DNA of 64,000 nucleotides from Marinicella gelatinilytica (GTDB taxonomy: Bacteria > Pseudomonadota > Gammaproteobacteria > Xanthomonadales > Marinicellaceae): assembly GCF_026410405.1 (NCBI RefSeq), contig NZ_JAPMLN010000016.1, positions 1 to 64,000 on the forward strand, written 5' to 3'. The first letter of the stretch is position 1, and each line of letters opens with the position of its first letter. This document shows positions 1 through 8,715 of the stretch, in pieces. Position numbers and translations under genes: made by a program. The notes under the pieces are model-generated. The model did not search any database, had not been told where the DNA came from, and saw nothing but the letters and a program-made list of their open reading frames with translations.

Positions 1-140
1 CTATGCAAAAACATTTAAAGGGTTCGCCACCAGAATCATGGCAAAAATCACTGCACTGACCATAATTCAATGGATAAATTATTTGGAAAACAGGAATATT
101 AACAACCTAAAAATCAAGATCGCCTAAATGCACCACGGGT
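1..140 (+). mobile_element. Right end of an insertion sequence, IS982-like (partial)
   Basis: The window opens inside a transposase reading frame that ends at 127. Thirteen bases past its stop the sequence reads CACGGGT (134-140). I remember IS982-family ends as beginning ACCCGTG, which is the reverse complement, so the right boundary is placed at 140 by inference. The left end lies outside the window, so neither the inverted repeat nor a target duplication can be checked here. Confidence 0.45.
2..127 (+). CDS. Transposase C-terminal fragment, IS982-like
   Basis: Open from the window edge to a TAA at 125-127, this frame gives 41 residues beginning YAKTFKGFATRIMAKITALT and ending NINNLKIKIA. 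The pattern of a Phe/Thr/Arg/Ile-rich helix, then an ITAL-x-IIQ-x-IN segment and a closing NINNLK-I tail matches the C-terminus of IS982-type DDE transposases as I remember them. The family call is from memory. Whether the gene is intact cannot be told because its 5' part is outside the window. No other feature is seen between 128 and 313 apart from the leader of the next gene. Confidence 0.55.
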   Translation, partial: YAKTFKGFATRIMAKITALTIIQWINYLENRNINNLKIKIA

Positions 141-313
141 ATCTTATATAAAAACATAACCAGTTTTTTCCTTATTTAGCTGTTCTTTCCTGTGCTATGG
201 CTGGCTTATAAGTGGTTCAGCAAATAATCTTAATAGCCACATCATATAGATGTTTAATTTAACCCCGAAGTGACATTAATGATTAAGTCACTTATAAATA
301 GGAGAGAACAATT

Positions 314-790
314 ATGAAAATTAAATCTTTAAAACTTATGTTGGGCCTTAGTGTATTTATAGCCGGAAGCGTCTCAGCAGAAACCTGGTGTAATGGTGGA
401 ACCATCGTTAATGTTGCCACAGTAAACTGGACAGGCACAGTTAACGAGAACATAGCCGGAAACATCATCGTCCCGCCTGGAAATAATGATCCCGAACGAT
501 ACCAAGCGCAACATGCCGCAGCAAATTATTGCAGCACTTATAAAGGTGGTGGTGGTCCGACATTTGGCCCTGTTGTAACAGGGGCAGGCAGTGTATCAAC
601 TATAATTACAGGCCCATTCACATATACCAATACAACGAACAACTATGAGTTGTATATGGGTTTAAATTTCGAATGTAAAAAGTGTTATTCAATACCACCC
701 TATAAAGAAATATTCGAATTAAAAATCGTTAAGCCATTGCCCGGTACAGAAGGTAACGCAGAATATGAGCGAGTTATCGAAAAAAGATAA
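314..790 (+). CDS. Small secreted protein, function unknown
   Basis: This 158-residue protein has a classic Sec signal peptide: charged MKIKSLK, a hydrophobic core, and a likely cut after SVSA at residue 22. The start is well supported by AGGAGAG eight bases upstream. The mature part is rich in Gly, Thr and Asn, has four cysteines, and is probably periplasmic or secreted. I recognise no family. Its middle and end (Ala-Asn-Tyr-Cys, then Asn-Tyr-Glu-Leu-x3-Gly-Leu-Asn-Phe-Glu-Cys) loosely resemble the end of the protein at 2836-3387 (Asp-Tyr-Lys-Leu-x3-Gly-Leu-His-Phe-Asn-Cys), so the two may be distant relatives. An intrinsic terminator follows at 814. Confidence 0.75.
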   Translation: MKIKSLKLMLGLSVFIAGSVSAETWCNGGTIVNVATVNWTGTVNENIAGNIIVPPGNNDPERYQAQHAAANYCSTYKGGGGPTFGPVVTGAGSVSTIITGPFTYTNTTNNYELYMGLNFECKKCYSIPPYKEIFELKIVKPLPGTEGNAEYERVIEKR

Positions 791-813
791 ACATCAAAAC
801 TTAGCTTGATTGG

Positions 814-845
814 TCAAGGGTAGTAATTCTACCCTTGATTTATTT
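814..845 (+). terminator. Intrinsic terminator after the 314-790 gene
   Basis: A perfect 10-bp stem, TCAAGGGTAG (814-823) pairing with CTACCCTTGA (829-838), encloses the loop TAATT and is followed by TTTATTTA. It sits 23 bases after the stop codon. Between here and 1043 I see nothing else. Confidence 0.8.
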
Positions 846-1043
846 ACGCAGAAGACTTTAAACAACACATTAAACTGACTCCAGTATTAATAACCAGCCA
901 TTAAAATTCTTTATCAAATCACTGTTTTAAAAATCAACAATCGATACAATGGCTTATTTTAAAGCTATTTATAATGATTATTGAAGATAGATCAGCGTCT
1001 CTATTAACCCCTGTTTTATCTTCTATATAAACGTGTGAATTGT

Positions 1044-2810
1044 ATGCGCTGCTTTTTATTTTTGATGTTATTTGGCTTAGTTTTGTTTCCCATAGAAACA
1101 CGCGCCACCACGGACAATTGTGAGAAAAGTTATGATTTAGGCGATTTTCATAAAGCTGAGATTATCTGTTTAAATGATCTCAAATCAGTAACTCCTGGTA
1201 GCTTGTCAGAACTTAATATACTTCTCAATTTAATGACCATCCAACAACACCTACAAGCACCTGAGAAACAAGACTACTATATCGCTAAAGCCAAAAAACA
1301 CCCTGAATTTATAAACAACATTGCTATCCAATATGACTGGTATCGAAAAGTTGGCCAAAAATTTTACTTTGCGGCCGATTATGCCCAAGCCAAAAAACAT
1401 TTAAATTCAGCCTATGAAATCGCACAAAAAGAATCAAATAATATCTGGTTAGGTAAAAGCCATAATGATTTAGGTTTAGCGGAAATGAAATTAGGGCGCT
1501 ATAAACAGGCGTTGTCACACTTTCAAAACAGCCTCTTACAAAAACAGGAAATTGGTAATGACTATCAAATTGCCAAAACTCTGAATAACATTGGTCTCAT
1601 CAATTTATATTTAGAACAACCCAATCAAGCAGTTAAATATTATGAATCAGCGTTAGCACATTATTTGGACTACAGTAAAAAAGATCAGTTTAATCAACAG
1701 GTTTTTAATGACATTACCCATATTTACGAAGATTTAGCAAAAGCCCATGGCGCCGCCGGTAACACCAAAGAAGCTGAGTTCTATGCTCAAAACATAGTCA
1801 GTTCCTTAGCTTCCAAAGCCAACAAATCAGAACACTTACGGGCACTGATTAACCTATCACGTTGGCATTGGCAAAATAACAATTATTTAGCACTAAAACA
1901 ATTAACGACTGCTGCTGAGACTTTAATCAATAACGAATCAAACCCTGAATTTATAGCGCAACTTCATTTACTACAAGCCCAAATGCATGCCCAAGACAAT
2001 CAGCTCGAACAAGCCCTTGTCCTCATTGAACAAGGGCTCAAAGCCACTGATCGAATACCGGGCTCAATTCTGTTGGCTGATTTACTTAAATTAAAAGCTG
2101 AGATTCTAGAGAACAGTCAACCAAAAAAAGCCTTACAAATTTTCAAACAGTACCATGAAATGCGCGCGCAGTTTTTTCAGCAAAAATATGACTCAGACTT
2201 AAAAACCATTCAACATCAAATTGATACTCACAAAATAGAACAACAGTTATTGAACCAAGAATTAGCCAACAGCCAACAACAACAAAGGCTTCAAAAGTTA
2301 ACTAATATGACATTAGCTGTCGGGCTTATTTTATTTTTTGTTACCGCCTTGTTTATTTTTTACCTGCAAAGAAAGAAAAAAGAACAAGATTTATTAAAGC
2401 AATCAATTCGCTACCATAAACAGCAATTACTGGTTTTGCAAACCAACCAAAAGAAAGACACTGATGACGATCCCACAAACCACAAGGAAGAGCTAAAAAT
2501 TGCTCTGGTGGAAGCACTTATTGACACCCTCACAATTTGGGAAAAAACAACTCAAACCAGTCATATTGAATTAGCAGAACAATCAAAAGTCTGGACAGTA
2601 ACCATCGACAACGGCACATTACGAACACGCTCTCTGGATAAATATCTGTCATTAGATAAAATCCCCGAAAACCCGCGATGGCGAAATGTGGTTCAAACAG
2701 GACACTTTGTGCTTAGTCAAAAAAACTTGACGACAAAAGACCGGAAAACCTTAGAGCAGCACTTGGATGACATTATGGAGTTGGTCAGGACTTTATCGCT
2801 TAAAAGTTAA
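1044..2810 (+). CDS. Membrane-anchored TPR protein
   Basis: This 588-residue protein starts with a hydrophobic signal sequence (Phe-Leu-Phe-Leu-Met-Leu-Phe) ending near Thr-Arg-Ala. A long helical region of tetratricopeptide repeats follows at roughly 50-370, for example WLGKSHNDLGLAEMKLGRY and AKTLNNIGLINLYLEQ. A coiled-coil stretch rich in Gln precedes one transmembrane helix near residue 422-442 and a charged cytoplasmic tail. The tail (about 470-588) has a Trp-Thr-Val-x3-Asn-Gly-x-Leu-Arg-Thr-Arg-Ser-Leu-Asp-Lys-Tyr-Leu pattern that I remember only from uncharacterised TPR proteins. The layout suggests a periplasmic sensor coupled to a cytoplasmic output; this is inference. A GTG at 1035 is an alternative start. 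The stop codon lies in the loop of a terminator hairpin. Confidence 0.75.
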   Translation: MRCFLFLMLFGLVLFPIETRATTDNCEKSYDLGDFHKAEIICLNDLKSVTPGSLSELNILLNLMTIQQHLQAPEKQDYYIAKAKKHPEFINNIAIQYDWYRKVGQKFYFAADYAQAKKHLNSAYEIAQKESNNIWLGKSHNDLGLAEMKLGRYKQALSHFQNSLLQKQEIGNDYQIAKTLNNIGLINLYLEQPNQAVKYYESALAHYLDYSKKDQFNQQVFNDITHIYEDLAKAHGAAGNTKEAEFYAQNIVSSLASKANKSEHLRALINLSRWHWQNNNYLALKQLTTAAETLINNESNPEFIAQLHLLQAQMHAQDNQLEQALVLIEQGLKATDRIPGSILLADLLKLKAEILENSQPKKALQIFKQYHEMRAQFFQQKYDSDLKTIQHQIDTHKIEQQLLNQELANSQQQQRLQKLTNMTLAVGLILFFVTALFIFYLQRKKKEQDLLKQSIRYHKQQLLVLQTNQKKDTDDDPTNHKEELKIALVEALIDTLTIWEKTTQTSHIELAEQSKVWTVTIDNGTLRTRSLDKYLSLDKIPENPRWRNVVQTGHFVLSQKNLTTKDRKTLEQHLDDIMELVRTLSLKS

Positions 2811-2826
2811 TATCGATAAAGTCCTG
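2786..2826. terminator. Bidirectional terminator hairpin spanning a stop codon
   Basis: CAGGACTTTATCG (2786-2798) pairs perfectly over 13 bp with CGATAAAGTCCTG (2814-2826). The 15-nt loop carries the TAA (2808-2810) of the upstream gene. It lies between two convergent genes (ends 2810 and 2836), is followed by TTTAA, and could serve both. Confidence 0.65.
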
Positions 2827-2835
2827 TTTAACTGT

Positions 2836-3387
2836 TTAGTACGCTATTTTCTTTAATTCCTGTGAATAAGTGGCTTTTTTCATTTTCACTCCGACACAGT
2901 TAAAGTGTAACCCATGTGCTAATTTGTAATCGGTGTGGTGATTTTGTGTTGCACTGACACCGTCAGTAAACGTGTTTGGACCAATGTACTGAGGAATTAA
3001 GCCATTTTTGTACTGCGATGAATACAGTGAAGCATAAGCATCACATTTATTAATGGCGGCAGAACGTGCTTTAGAGAAATCGTCAAATACACCACAGGTT
3101 TTTTCAATGGCATCTGACTCAAAATCACAAATGGTTTTACCTACTTGCTTGTATTCCTGCGCTTTATTACTCGCTCCTGAGCGCTTAGTTAAGGTTTTCA
3201 TTTCAAATTGAGCTTGTTGCAAATCAAGCGTATCTAATAAATCCTGCTCATCAAACTCAAAGGTTACGGCTATGTGATAATTATTGGCCTCGTAATCATC
3301 ATTATATACCAGTATTTCAGTCAAAAAGTCGTGGCCATAAACCGGTGAAAACCCTAAAGTCATTAATAGTAAAATAATTTTTTTCAT
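2836..3387 (-). CDS. Small secreted protein, function unknown
   Basis: The protein has 183 residues when started at the ATG at 3387, which has GGAG at the right distance and gives the signal peptide MKKIILLLMTLGFSPVYG. The longer frame to 3447 adds 20 residues with no signal character and is rejected. The mature part holds five or so cysteines and a helical middle rich in Glu, Asp and Gln. Near the end is Asp-Tyr-Lys-Leu-x3-Gly-Leu-His-Phe-Asn-Cys, which echoes the protein at 314-790. No known family is recognised. It is probably periplasmic and transcribed alone, facing a convergent gene on its left. Confidence 0.72.
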   Translation of the reverse strand: MKKIILLLMTLGFSPVYGHDFLTEILVYNDDYEANNYHIAVTFEFDEQDLLDTLDLQQAQFEMKTLTKRSGASNKAQEYKQVGKTICDFESDAIEKTCGVFDDFSKARSAAINKCDAYASLYSSQYKNGLIPQYIGPNTFTDGVSATQNHHTDYKLAHGLHFNCVGVKMKKATYSQELKKIAY

Positions 3388-3535
3388 GTCATTCTCCAGA
3401 TTATATTTATATAGATAATCATACATTTCAATCGTGATTGTCTCCATTGAATAACTGGAACAAACTGGAAAAAATATATTTTTATATTTAATTACAATAA
3501 CTTAGGAAACATGTTGGTGTTTGACACATTGCATT

Positions 3536-4216
3536 TTAGGGTATTATTAAATCAACTTGTTTCACCTGCGTAGCAGACTGTAAACCAAAATGACCCAAGT
3601 AATAGTTGTAACTCGCCTCTTCACCCCAAATAGAAGAGGAATGAATGCCACCGACAGTACAACCACCGTAGCAAACAATTTGATCTGACCAGCTTTTAAT
3701 CGAATATACGCGTTTTGCAAAAGTTTTATTTCTTATACTGTTTAAAAACGGACTACCAATCGATAAGCCCCAATAACCACAAGTGGATGTGTACATATTA
3801 TAAGGGTAATATCCACAACTATGTAAACCACGAACTGCGCCAGCAATACCTACAAATTCGTTGACATTATTTGACAAGCCTAAGTCGATAATTTCTTTGA
3901 TGGCTAAGGTCACACCCATAGAGTGCCCAATGACATCAATATCTCCACTACAAGAATTTTCCAATGCATCCAATAAAGCATTGGCCACCGGCACTTCTTC
4001 ACGACCAGAATGATTATTACACGCCACACAAGCACTACCCCAATCAGGTCGATAAATTTCTGCTGCGCTATAACCGCGATTGAGTAACTCAGAATACGTA
4101 TTCTGCCAATCCGATGAATCTCCACCATTGCCATGAACCAATACCACGTTATCACGACATGCTGCAAAACCCACTGACGTCAAAAAACAACTTAATATAA
4201 ATACAACGTTTTTCAT
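3536..4216 (-). CDS. Secreted lipase/esterase, alpha/beta hydrolase
   Basis: The 226-residue protein has a signal peptide cut near Gly-Phe-Ala (residue 18). It then shows the lipase-type VLVHGNGG motif (His28-Gly29, the oxyanion-hole region), a nucleophile elbow GHSMG with Ser99, and His residues near the C-terminus that could complete the triad. Seven or more cysteines in the mature part (for example Cys-Val-Ala-Cys and Cys-Tyr-Gly-Gly-Cys) suggest disulfides. The pattern fits lipase class 2/EstA-like enzymes that hydrolyse ester bonds of short or long acyl chains outside the cytoplasm. GAGGAG lies just upstream of the ATG. The substrate is unknown. A second hydrolase of the same broad fold is encoded at 60547. 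Confidence 0.8.
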   Translation of the reverse strand: MKNVVFILSCFLTSVGFAACRDNVVLVHGNGGDSSDWQNTYSELLNRGYSAAEIYRPDWGSACVACNNHSGREEVPVANALLDALENSCSGDIDVIGHSMGVTLAIKEIIDLGLSNNVNEFVGIAGAVRGLHSCGYYPYNMYTSTCGYWGLSIGSPFLNSIRNKTFAKRVYSIKSWSDQIVCYGGCTVGGIHSSSIWGEEASYNYYLGHFGLQSATQVKQVDLIIP

Positions 4217-4511
4217 AAAATTCTCCTCTTTTGTTTTTATTAGCGTATGCGCGTTTTATACAAGTGTCAATATTATTTAAACATATGATTAATTTTCAGT
4301 CAGATTTTTGTTATTGCTACTGGTCGTTTTTTTGGAATAAAGTAAACATAAGAAATTTTTATTTAACCGATCAACCCAGTCACAAATGCGCTGCCATCAA
4401 AAGCATGCCACACCGGTATTAACCTAAGAACTACCGAAAACAAAGCCAGCAGTACTTAACGTATACTTACAAGGCACTATCCGGAGGGGTTTTTGATTAT
4501 GATATTAGGGT
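4217..4511. other. Intergenic region, promoter side of the lipase gene
   Basis: This stretch is AT-rich and holds the 5' leader of the minus-strand lipase gene (GAGGAG next to 4216) and the 3' end of the gene at 4512. A 63-codon plus-strand frame at 4231-4422 has no ribosome site and no recognisable protein character. I see no clear terminator or repeat here. Confidence 0.5.
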
Positions 4512-6152
4512 TTATAAGGCATTGAGTTTTCGATAAACTTCTATGTGTTTACTCGGTTTACCATTTGCATCATAGAGACCCAAAACCTGGGTGAATCCAA
4601 ACAATTTAATTTCATCAATTAAAACAGGGGATTGGGCTGTGAGGCTGAAGTCAATAGACGCGTTTAGCCTAAACGGATCAGCGGAAACTTTAGTGCAACT
4701 TTGCTGTGGCTGAACTTGCCACTCCTTGAGAATCACGCCATCCACCTTAACCTCAAGAACAGTCGCTGCATCGGCCACCAGACAAATTGAAATGTCTTGG
4801 TAATTTTCCAGTAACTTAAAGCGTTTATCAGCTAACAAGGATTGTGTGATTGAACTACCTGCTTGCATGTACAAACTTTGATCCTGCTGATTGGTTTTTA
4901 TTTCAGTCTGTCCTTCAATAAGCCAGCCTTGAGTACCCATCTCAAATGAACCATTAAGAATGGCATTATCATGGTAATCGCGATAGGCCCACACCCCAAA
5001 GCCTTTGCTGTATTTTTTTAATAATGGTCCCGCAGCCAAGAGAAAATCACCAATTTCATCCGGTATGATATTGGCATGGTTGGGGTAATGCACTGTGTTG
5101 TCATAGAAGTTAAACTGTTCAAGCACATGGTGGGTGTTTTCACCGTTATTTGTGACCATTTTTAACAGATAATCAAAATTCATTAAAGCTTGTTCAGCGG
5201 AAATCAGCTCACCTTTATTTTCCGCACCCCAAAAGGGTGCCCAGTAGGTGCCTCTTAGATTTTTTTCTTCTAAATGCAAGTCATGCGCAATCCAGGTATA
5301 TTGATCATTCTGCTTAACCCCCAGCTGATCTACCCTGATCTCCATGGCAGCATTTGGAAACACCGACTGTGCTGGTTTTAAGACATCTTTAGCAAATTTT
5401 TGATCAATGAAATCCATATATAAAACATAGGATAAATCGGCGGGTTGCGGCACCCTCACTTGATTAAAATTAATATGATTTTGTTGAAGCAGCACTTTAA
5501 CTATATTTTGATTTTGTTGTTGCAGCCAGTCGCCGTAACCCATGGATTGTGCCAATTCAAGGCGTTTTTCTTCATCCCAAGAAGGAAATAGAGTATGCGG
5601 ACACCAGAAGTCTTCCCATGAGACCAAGATACCGGCAGACGATTTCTGGAATGGTGTGATGGTTTGCTTAATCTTTTCTAAATAGTCAGCCCACTGGTTT
5701 TGAGTTTTTCCATCGGTATAAATCCCAATACACTGTTCAAGCGCATAGGTTTTGGTATCAGGCATATGGTAATGAGGAAAACCTAATCGCAGGATAAAAC
5801 TTAAATCATTCTCAACAATACCATTTAATACAAAACCGAGTCGCTCATAGAGTATCTGATTCGATTGCGTTTGATTTTTATCGAAACCAATTTCAAAACC
5901 ACGCCACGGCACAATCAAAACAATGGTATTAAACCCATCATTTTTTATTTGTTGTAATTCTCCGGCAACATCATCTTTTTCAAACTCTTGCCAAAATGTG
6001 ATCGGCCAGGCTGAGGAGAAATAATGTGCTGATTTAATAAAATCCGGCACCAACTTTCCTGTAGACTCAACTTCATTGTAGGTTTCAGGGCTGGTTGTTT
6101 GTTCTTGATTGCAACCGGAAATAAAGAGTAAACAAAGAATTATTTTTTTCAT
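4512..6152 (-). CDS. Lipoprotein, TIM-barrel glycosidase-like with C-terminal carbohydrate-binding-like domain
   Basis: This 546-residue protein starts with a lipoprotein signal MKKIILCLLFISGC, so Cys14 should be acylated and anchor it to the inner leaflet of the outer membrane. Residues about 40-390 look like a (beta/alpha)8 glycoside hydrolase: a strand with Asn-Thr-Ile-Val-Leu-Ile-Val-Pro-Trp-Arg-Gly, and an SWEDFW segment at about 178-183 whose Glu is a plausible acid/base. Many Trp, Tyr and His residues could line a sugar-binding groove. From about 395, Ile-Leu-Asn-Gly-Ser-Phe-Glu-x-Gly-x-x-Gly-Trp begins a beta-sandwich typical of CBM-like modules. The exact GH family and substrate are not recognised. 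It stands alone between divergent or unrelated neighbours. Confidence 0.6.
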   Translation of the reverse strand: MKKIILCLLFISGCNQEQTTSPETYNEVESTGKLVPDFIKSAHYFSSAWPITFWQEFEKDDVAGELQQIKNDGFNTIVLIVPWRGFEIGFDKNQTQSNQILYERLGFVLNGIVENDLSFILRLGFPHYHMPDTKTYALEQCIGIYTDGKTQNQWADYLEKIKQTITPFQKSSAGILVSWEDFWCPHTLFPSWDEEKRLELAQSMGYGDWLQQQNQNIVKVLLQQNHINFNQVRVPQPADLSYVLYMDFIDQKFAKDVLKPAQSVFPNAAMEIRVDQLGVKQNDQYTWIAHDLHLEEKNLRGTYWAPFWGAENKGELISAEQALMNFDYLLKMVTNNGENTHHVLEQFNFYDNTVHYPNHANIIPDEIGDFLLAAGPLLKKYSKGFGVWAYRDYHDNAILNGSFEMGTQGWLIEGQTEIKTNQQDQSLYMQAGSSITQSLLADKRFKLLENYQDISICLVADAATVLEVKVDGVILKEWQVQPQQSCTKVSADPFRLNASIDFSLTAQSPVLIDEIKLFGFTQVLGLYDANGKPSKHIEVYRKLNAL

Positions 6153-6277
6153 TGTTGATTTTAAATTTTTGAATAAAAATATAACAGAATGATTTAATTT
6201 TAGTCTAAAAATACGATTAGACTCTGCATGATGGTCACATTCCAGTTATATTTCAAATATTTGTGAGAGATAGTGGT

Positions 6278-7519
6278 TTAGTTTTTCTGCAATGCCCGAA
6301 TCGGGTCTAATTCAGCGGCTTGTTTCGCCGGATAGTAACCAAACACGACACCTGTCAATAGACACACGCCCACAGCCAGCACAATTGAAAATAAACTCCA
6401 AGCCACCGGCCAATCGGCAAATGATTGAATTAAAAAGGACAAAATGATTCCCATGACAATACCAATCACCGCACCCACCGCAGCGATGGTGGCACTTTCA
6501 ATCAAAAACTGATTTTTGATGTCAACTTTTCGGGCACCCAAAGCACGCAACAGACCAATTTCCTTGGTTCTCTCCAATACTGTCGCCAACATAATATTCA
6601 TGATACCAATGCCACCAACCAGTAATGAAATACCGGCGATGCTGGACATGACGATGGTGAAAATTTGCTGGGTTTGGTTTTGTTGATTCAGTAAAGAGGC
6701 CGGCACCACAATATTATAATCATCAATATTGCCATGGCGACGCTTTAACAAACGATCAATGGCCACTGAAGCCACCTGCGGCTTTATGCTGTCGTCTAAT
6801 CCCAAGCGAATGGTATCTAACTGACTCTCCAAAGTGTCCCACTTAAGTCGTTTAAATGCGGTTTCGATGGGAATAAAAACCTGATTATGCTCAGCACCCA
6901 GTTTAATTCCTTGGATTTCATTTTTACTCAATTCATCTTTTTGTAAAACACCGATAATGGTTAGCCATAAGTGATTCACTTTAATTCGCTCACCAATCAC
7001 AGATTCGGTATCGGGAAACAGTTCAGCGGCCACTTCTGAACCAATCACAGCCACCTGTTCATAACTTTGATTCTCCGCATCACCGAAAAGTCGTCCACCA
7101 TCAACCTGTAAATTACTCATGGCAAAACAATTGGGTGAAATGGCTTTTACTGATCCATTGGAATTACCGTTGCTGGAAAACAAACTCCAGGTTTTAATGG
7201 TTTTTTCACCACAGGTTTGTTCTATAAAAGGTAAGCTTTTTTGTAGTGCGTAAATATCATTCATATTTAAACCCAGGGAGTCTTCACGCATCTCTTTTAA
7301 GGTTTCCATGTCGAGTTGTTTTTCTTCAATCACCAAATTACGCAGACCCATTTTTTCAATTAACCGGGTGGCTTCCGCCTGTGCACCTTCACCAATGCTC
7401 AACATGGCGATAACCGCACCAACCCCAAAAACCATACCCAACAATGTCAGCAAGGTACGCAACTTATGGTGCATCATTTCTGCCAGCGCATGACGCAAAT
7501 TAATTAATATGGAATTCAT
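6278..7519 (-). CDS. ABC transporter permease, MacB/FtsX type
   Basis: The 413-residue inner-membrane protein has the MacB layout: one helix near 20-45 (LTLLGMVFGVGAVIAML), a periplasmic MacB_PCD-like domain to about 285, and a C-terminal FtsX block with three helices. The FtsX block shows the conserved ERTKEIGLLRALGA loop and an ending AAELDPIRAL. Such permeases use ATP hydrolysis in the cytoplasm to move a periplasmic partner or substrate rather than to form a channel. It is the last gene of a five-gene operon and overlaps the adaptor gene before it by 4 nt. Beyond its stop, a weak 7-bp inverted repeat (AGTCTAA 6202-6208, TTAGACT 6217-6223) may help end transcription. The substrate is unknown. 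Confidence 0.9.
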   Translation of the reverse strand: MNSILINLRHALAEMMHHKLRTLLTLLGMVFGVGAVIAMLSIGEGAQAEATRLIEKMGLRNLVIEEKQLDMETLKEMREDSLGLNMNDIYALQKSLPFIEQTCGEKTIKTWSLFSSNGNSNGSVKAISPNCFAMSNLQVDGGRLFGDAENQSYEQVAVIGSEVAAELFPDTESVIGERIKVNHLWLTIIGVLQKDELSKNEIQGIKLGAEHNQVFIPIETAFKRLKWDTLESQLDTIRLGLDDSIKPQVASVAIDRLLKRRHGNIDDYNIVVPASLLNQQNQTQQIFTIVMSSIAGISLLVGGIGIMNIMLATVLERTKEIGLLRALGARKVDIKNQFLIESATIAAVGAVIGIVMGIILSFLIQSFADWPVAWSLFSIVLAVGVCLLTGVVFGYYPAKQAAELDPIRALQKN

Positions 7520-8715
7520 AAAGCAACCTCTTGCGTGGGCTCAGTCAAAGCGATGACATCACCATCATTTAATCCACTTTCAATAATACAAAGAGCGGCA
7601 CTACAAAATCGGGTGGTGATTTGTTGTCGTTCAAACTTGTTGCCCCGTTGTACTTGGACCCAGGATTTATCTTGATCGCGTGAAATCGCTAAAATAGGCA
7701 CCGCTATGGCGTGATCTGCGGTGGCAACTTTAATGTCAGCCGCTAACCGTTGCGCCGGACGAAAGCGTTCATCATGACCATCCAATGCCACCGTGATGGT
7801 AAAATATTTCACCGGATTGTCACGTTCACGGGGTTGAGCCGTTTGACTAAGCGACTCTACGACACCAGTAAAGGTCTCGTTAGGATAGGCATCTAAGCTC
7901 AGTTTAACCGGTTGTTCAGGCTTAATGCCAATGGCCTCTATTTCTGGCACATAAACCAGGGCCTGCATTTTCGATAAATCCGGCAGTGCGCCTAATTTAG
8001 TACCCGGGAAAACTGCCTTACCCGGTTCCGGCATGGTGCCATCCCAGCTGGCTTGCAATACCAACAAGCCATCATGAGGTGCCACCACTTCAAGGGCACT
8101 CAAACTCGCCTGATTAACTTCTTTTTTGGCTTCTTGGACTGCTTTTGAACTTTCTAAAACGCCCAGTTCGGTGGCGGATTTCTCTTCAAAGTTTTCACTG
8201 ACCTTCTCGATGTGCTGAGTCTTGGCTTTAAGAAATTCTTCATTATCACCGGCTTCAATAATCTCGATTTTGGTATAAAGTAAAGGATCATTGATATTAA
8301 ACTGCTTGGCCAATTCATACTCATAATCCACCACCTGAGATTCGGTATTAAAAGAGAATTGGGTGTTATCAATTTCTCGTTCTTTATCAAGCATGGCGTA
8401 TCTTAATTTCTCAAGTTCATAAGCGGTTTCATCCAGCTCAAGCTGAAAATCAGTGCCATCAAAACGCGCCACCACATCACCTTTTTTAACTTCCGAAAAT
8501 TGCGGCAAAATCCAAGCCAGGGTTTGCGGTCGTCGAGATCCGGCCGGTACCGTCAAAGGCGTTGATTGGGTGGCTTCCAGTTCGCCGGCGGCTCTAACGA
8601 TCAACTCCACCGGTTGTTTTTGTAAAACCAAAGTAGGTATTTGACTTGTTTCTTTGGGCTGTGTGTCACACCCAGTGATGAGTAAAGTGATAAAAATGAG
8701 CGCTATATTTTTCAT
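7516..8715 (-). CDS. HlyD/MacA-family periplasmic adaptor, lipoprotein
   Basis: This is the third adaptor of the operon, 399 residues. MKNIALIFITLLITGC is a lipoprotein signal with acylated Cys16, unlike the other two adaptors. The body has a barrel-sandwich hybrid (lipoyl-like) half motif near the N-terminus, a long helical hairpin at about 95-215 rich in Glu and Lys, then the second half (SALEVVAPHDGLLVL) and a beta-barrel domain with RPAQRLAADIKV. Adaptors of this family link an inner-membrane transporter to an outer-membrane TolC-type duct. The start overlaps the previous gene by 4 nt. No TolC homologue lies nearby. Confidence 0.85.
   Translation of the reverse strand: MKNIALIFITLLITGCDTQPKETSQIPTLVLQKQPVELIVRAAGELEATQSTPLTVPAGSRRPQTLAWILPQFSEVKKGDVVARFDGTDFQLELDETAYELEKLRYAMLDKEREIDNTQFSFNTESQVVDYEYELAKQFNINDPLLYTKIEIIEAGDNEEFLKAKTQHIEKVSENFEEKSATELGVLESSKAVQEAKKEVNQASLSALEVVAPHDGLLVLQASWDGTMPEPGKAVFPGTKLGALPDLSKMQALVYVPEIEAIGIKPEQPVKLSLDAYPNETFTGVVESLSQTAQPRERDNPVKYFTITVALDGHDERFRPAQRLAADIKVATADHAIAVPILAISRDQDKSWVQVQRGNKFERQQITTRFCSAALCIIESGLNDGDVIALTEPTQEVAL

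Noticed and set aside
4231-4422. 63-codon plus-strand frame
   Set aside because: No Shine-Dalgarno, no domain or signal character, and it covers the promoter of the lipase gene.
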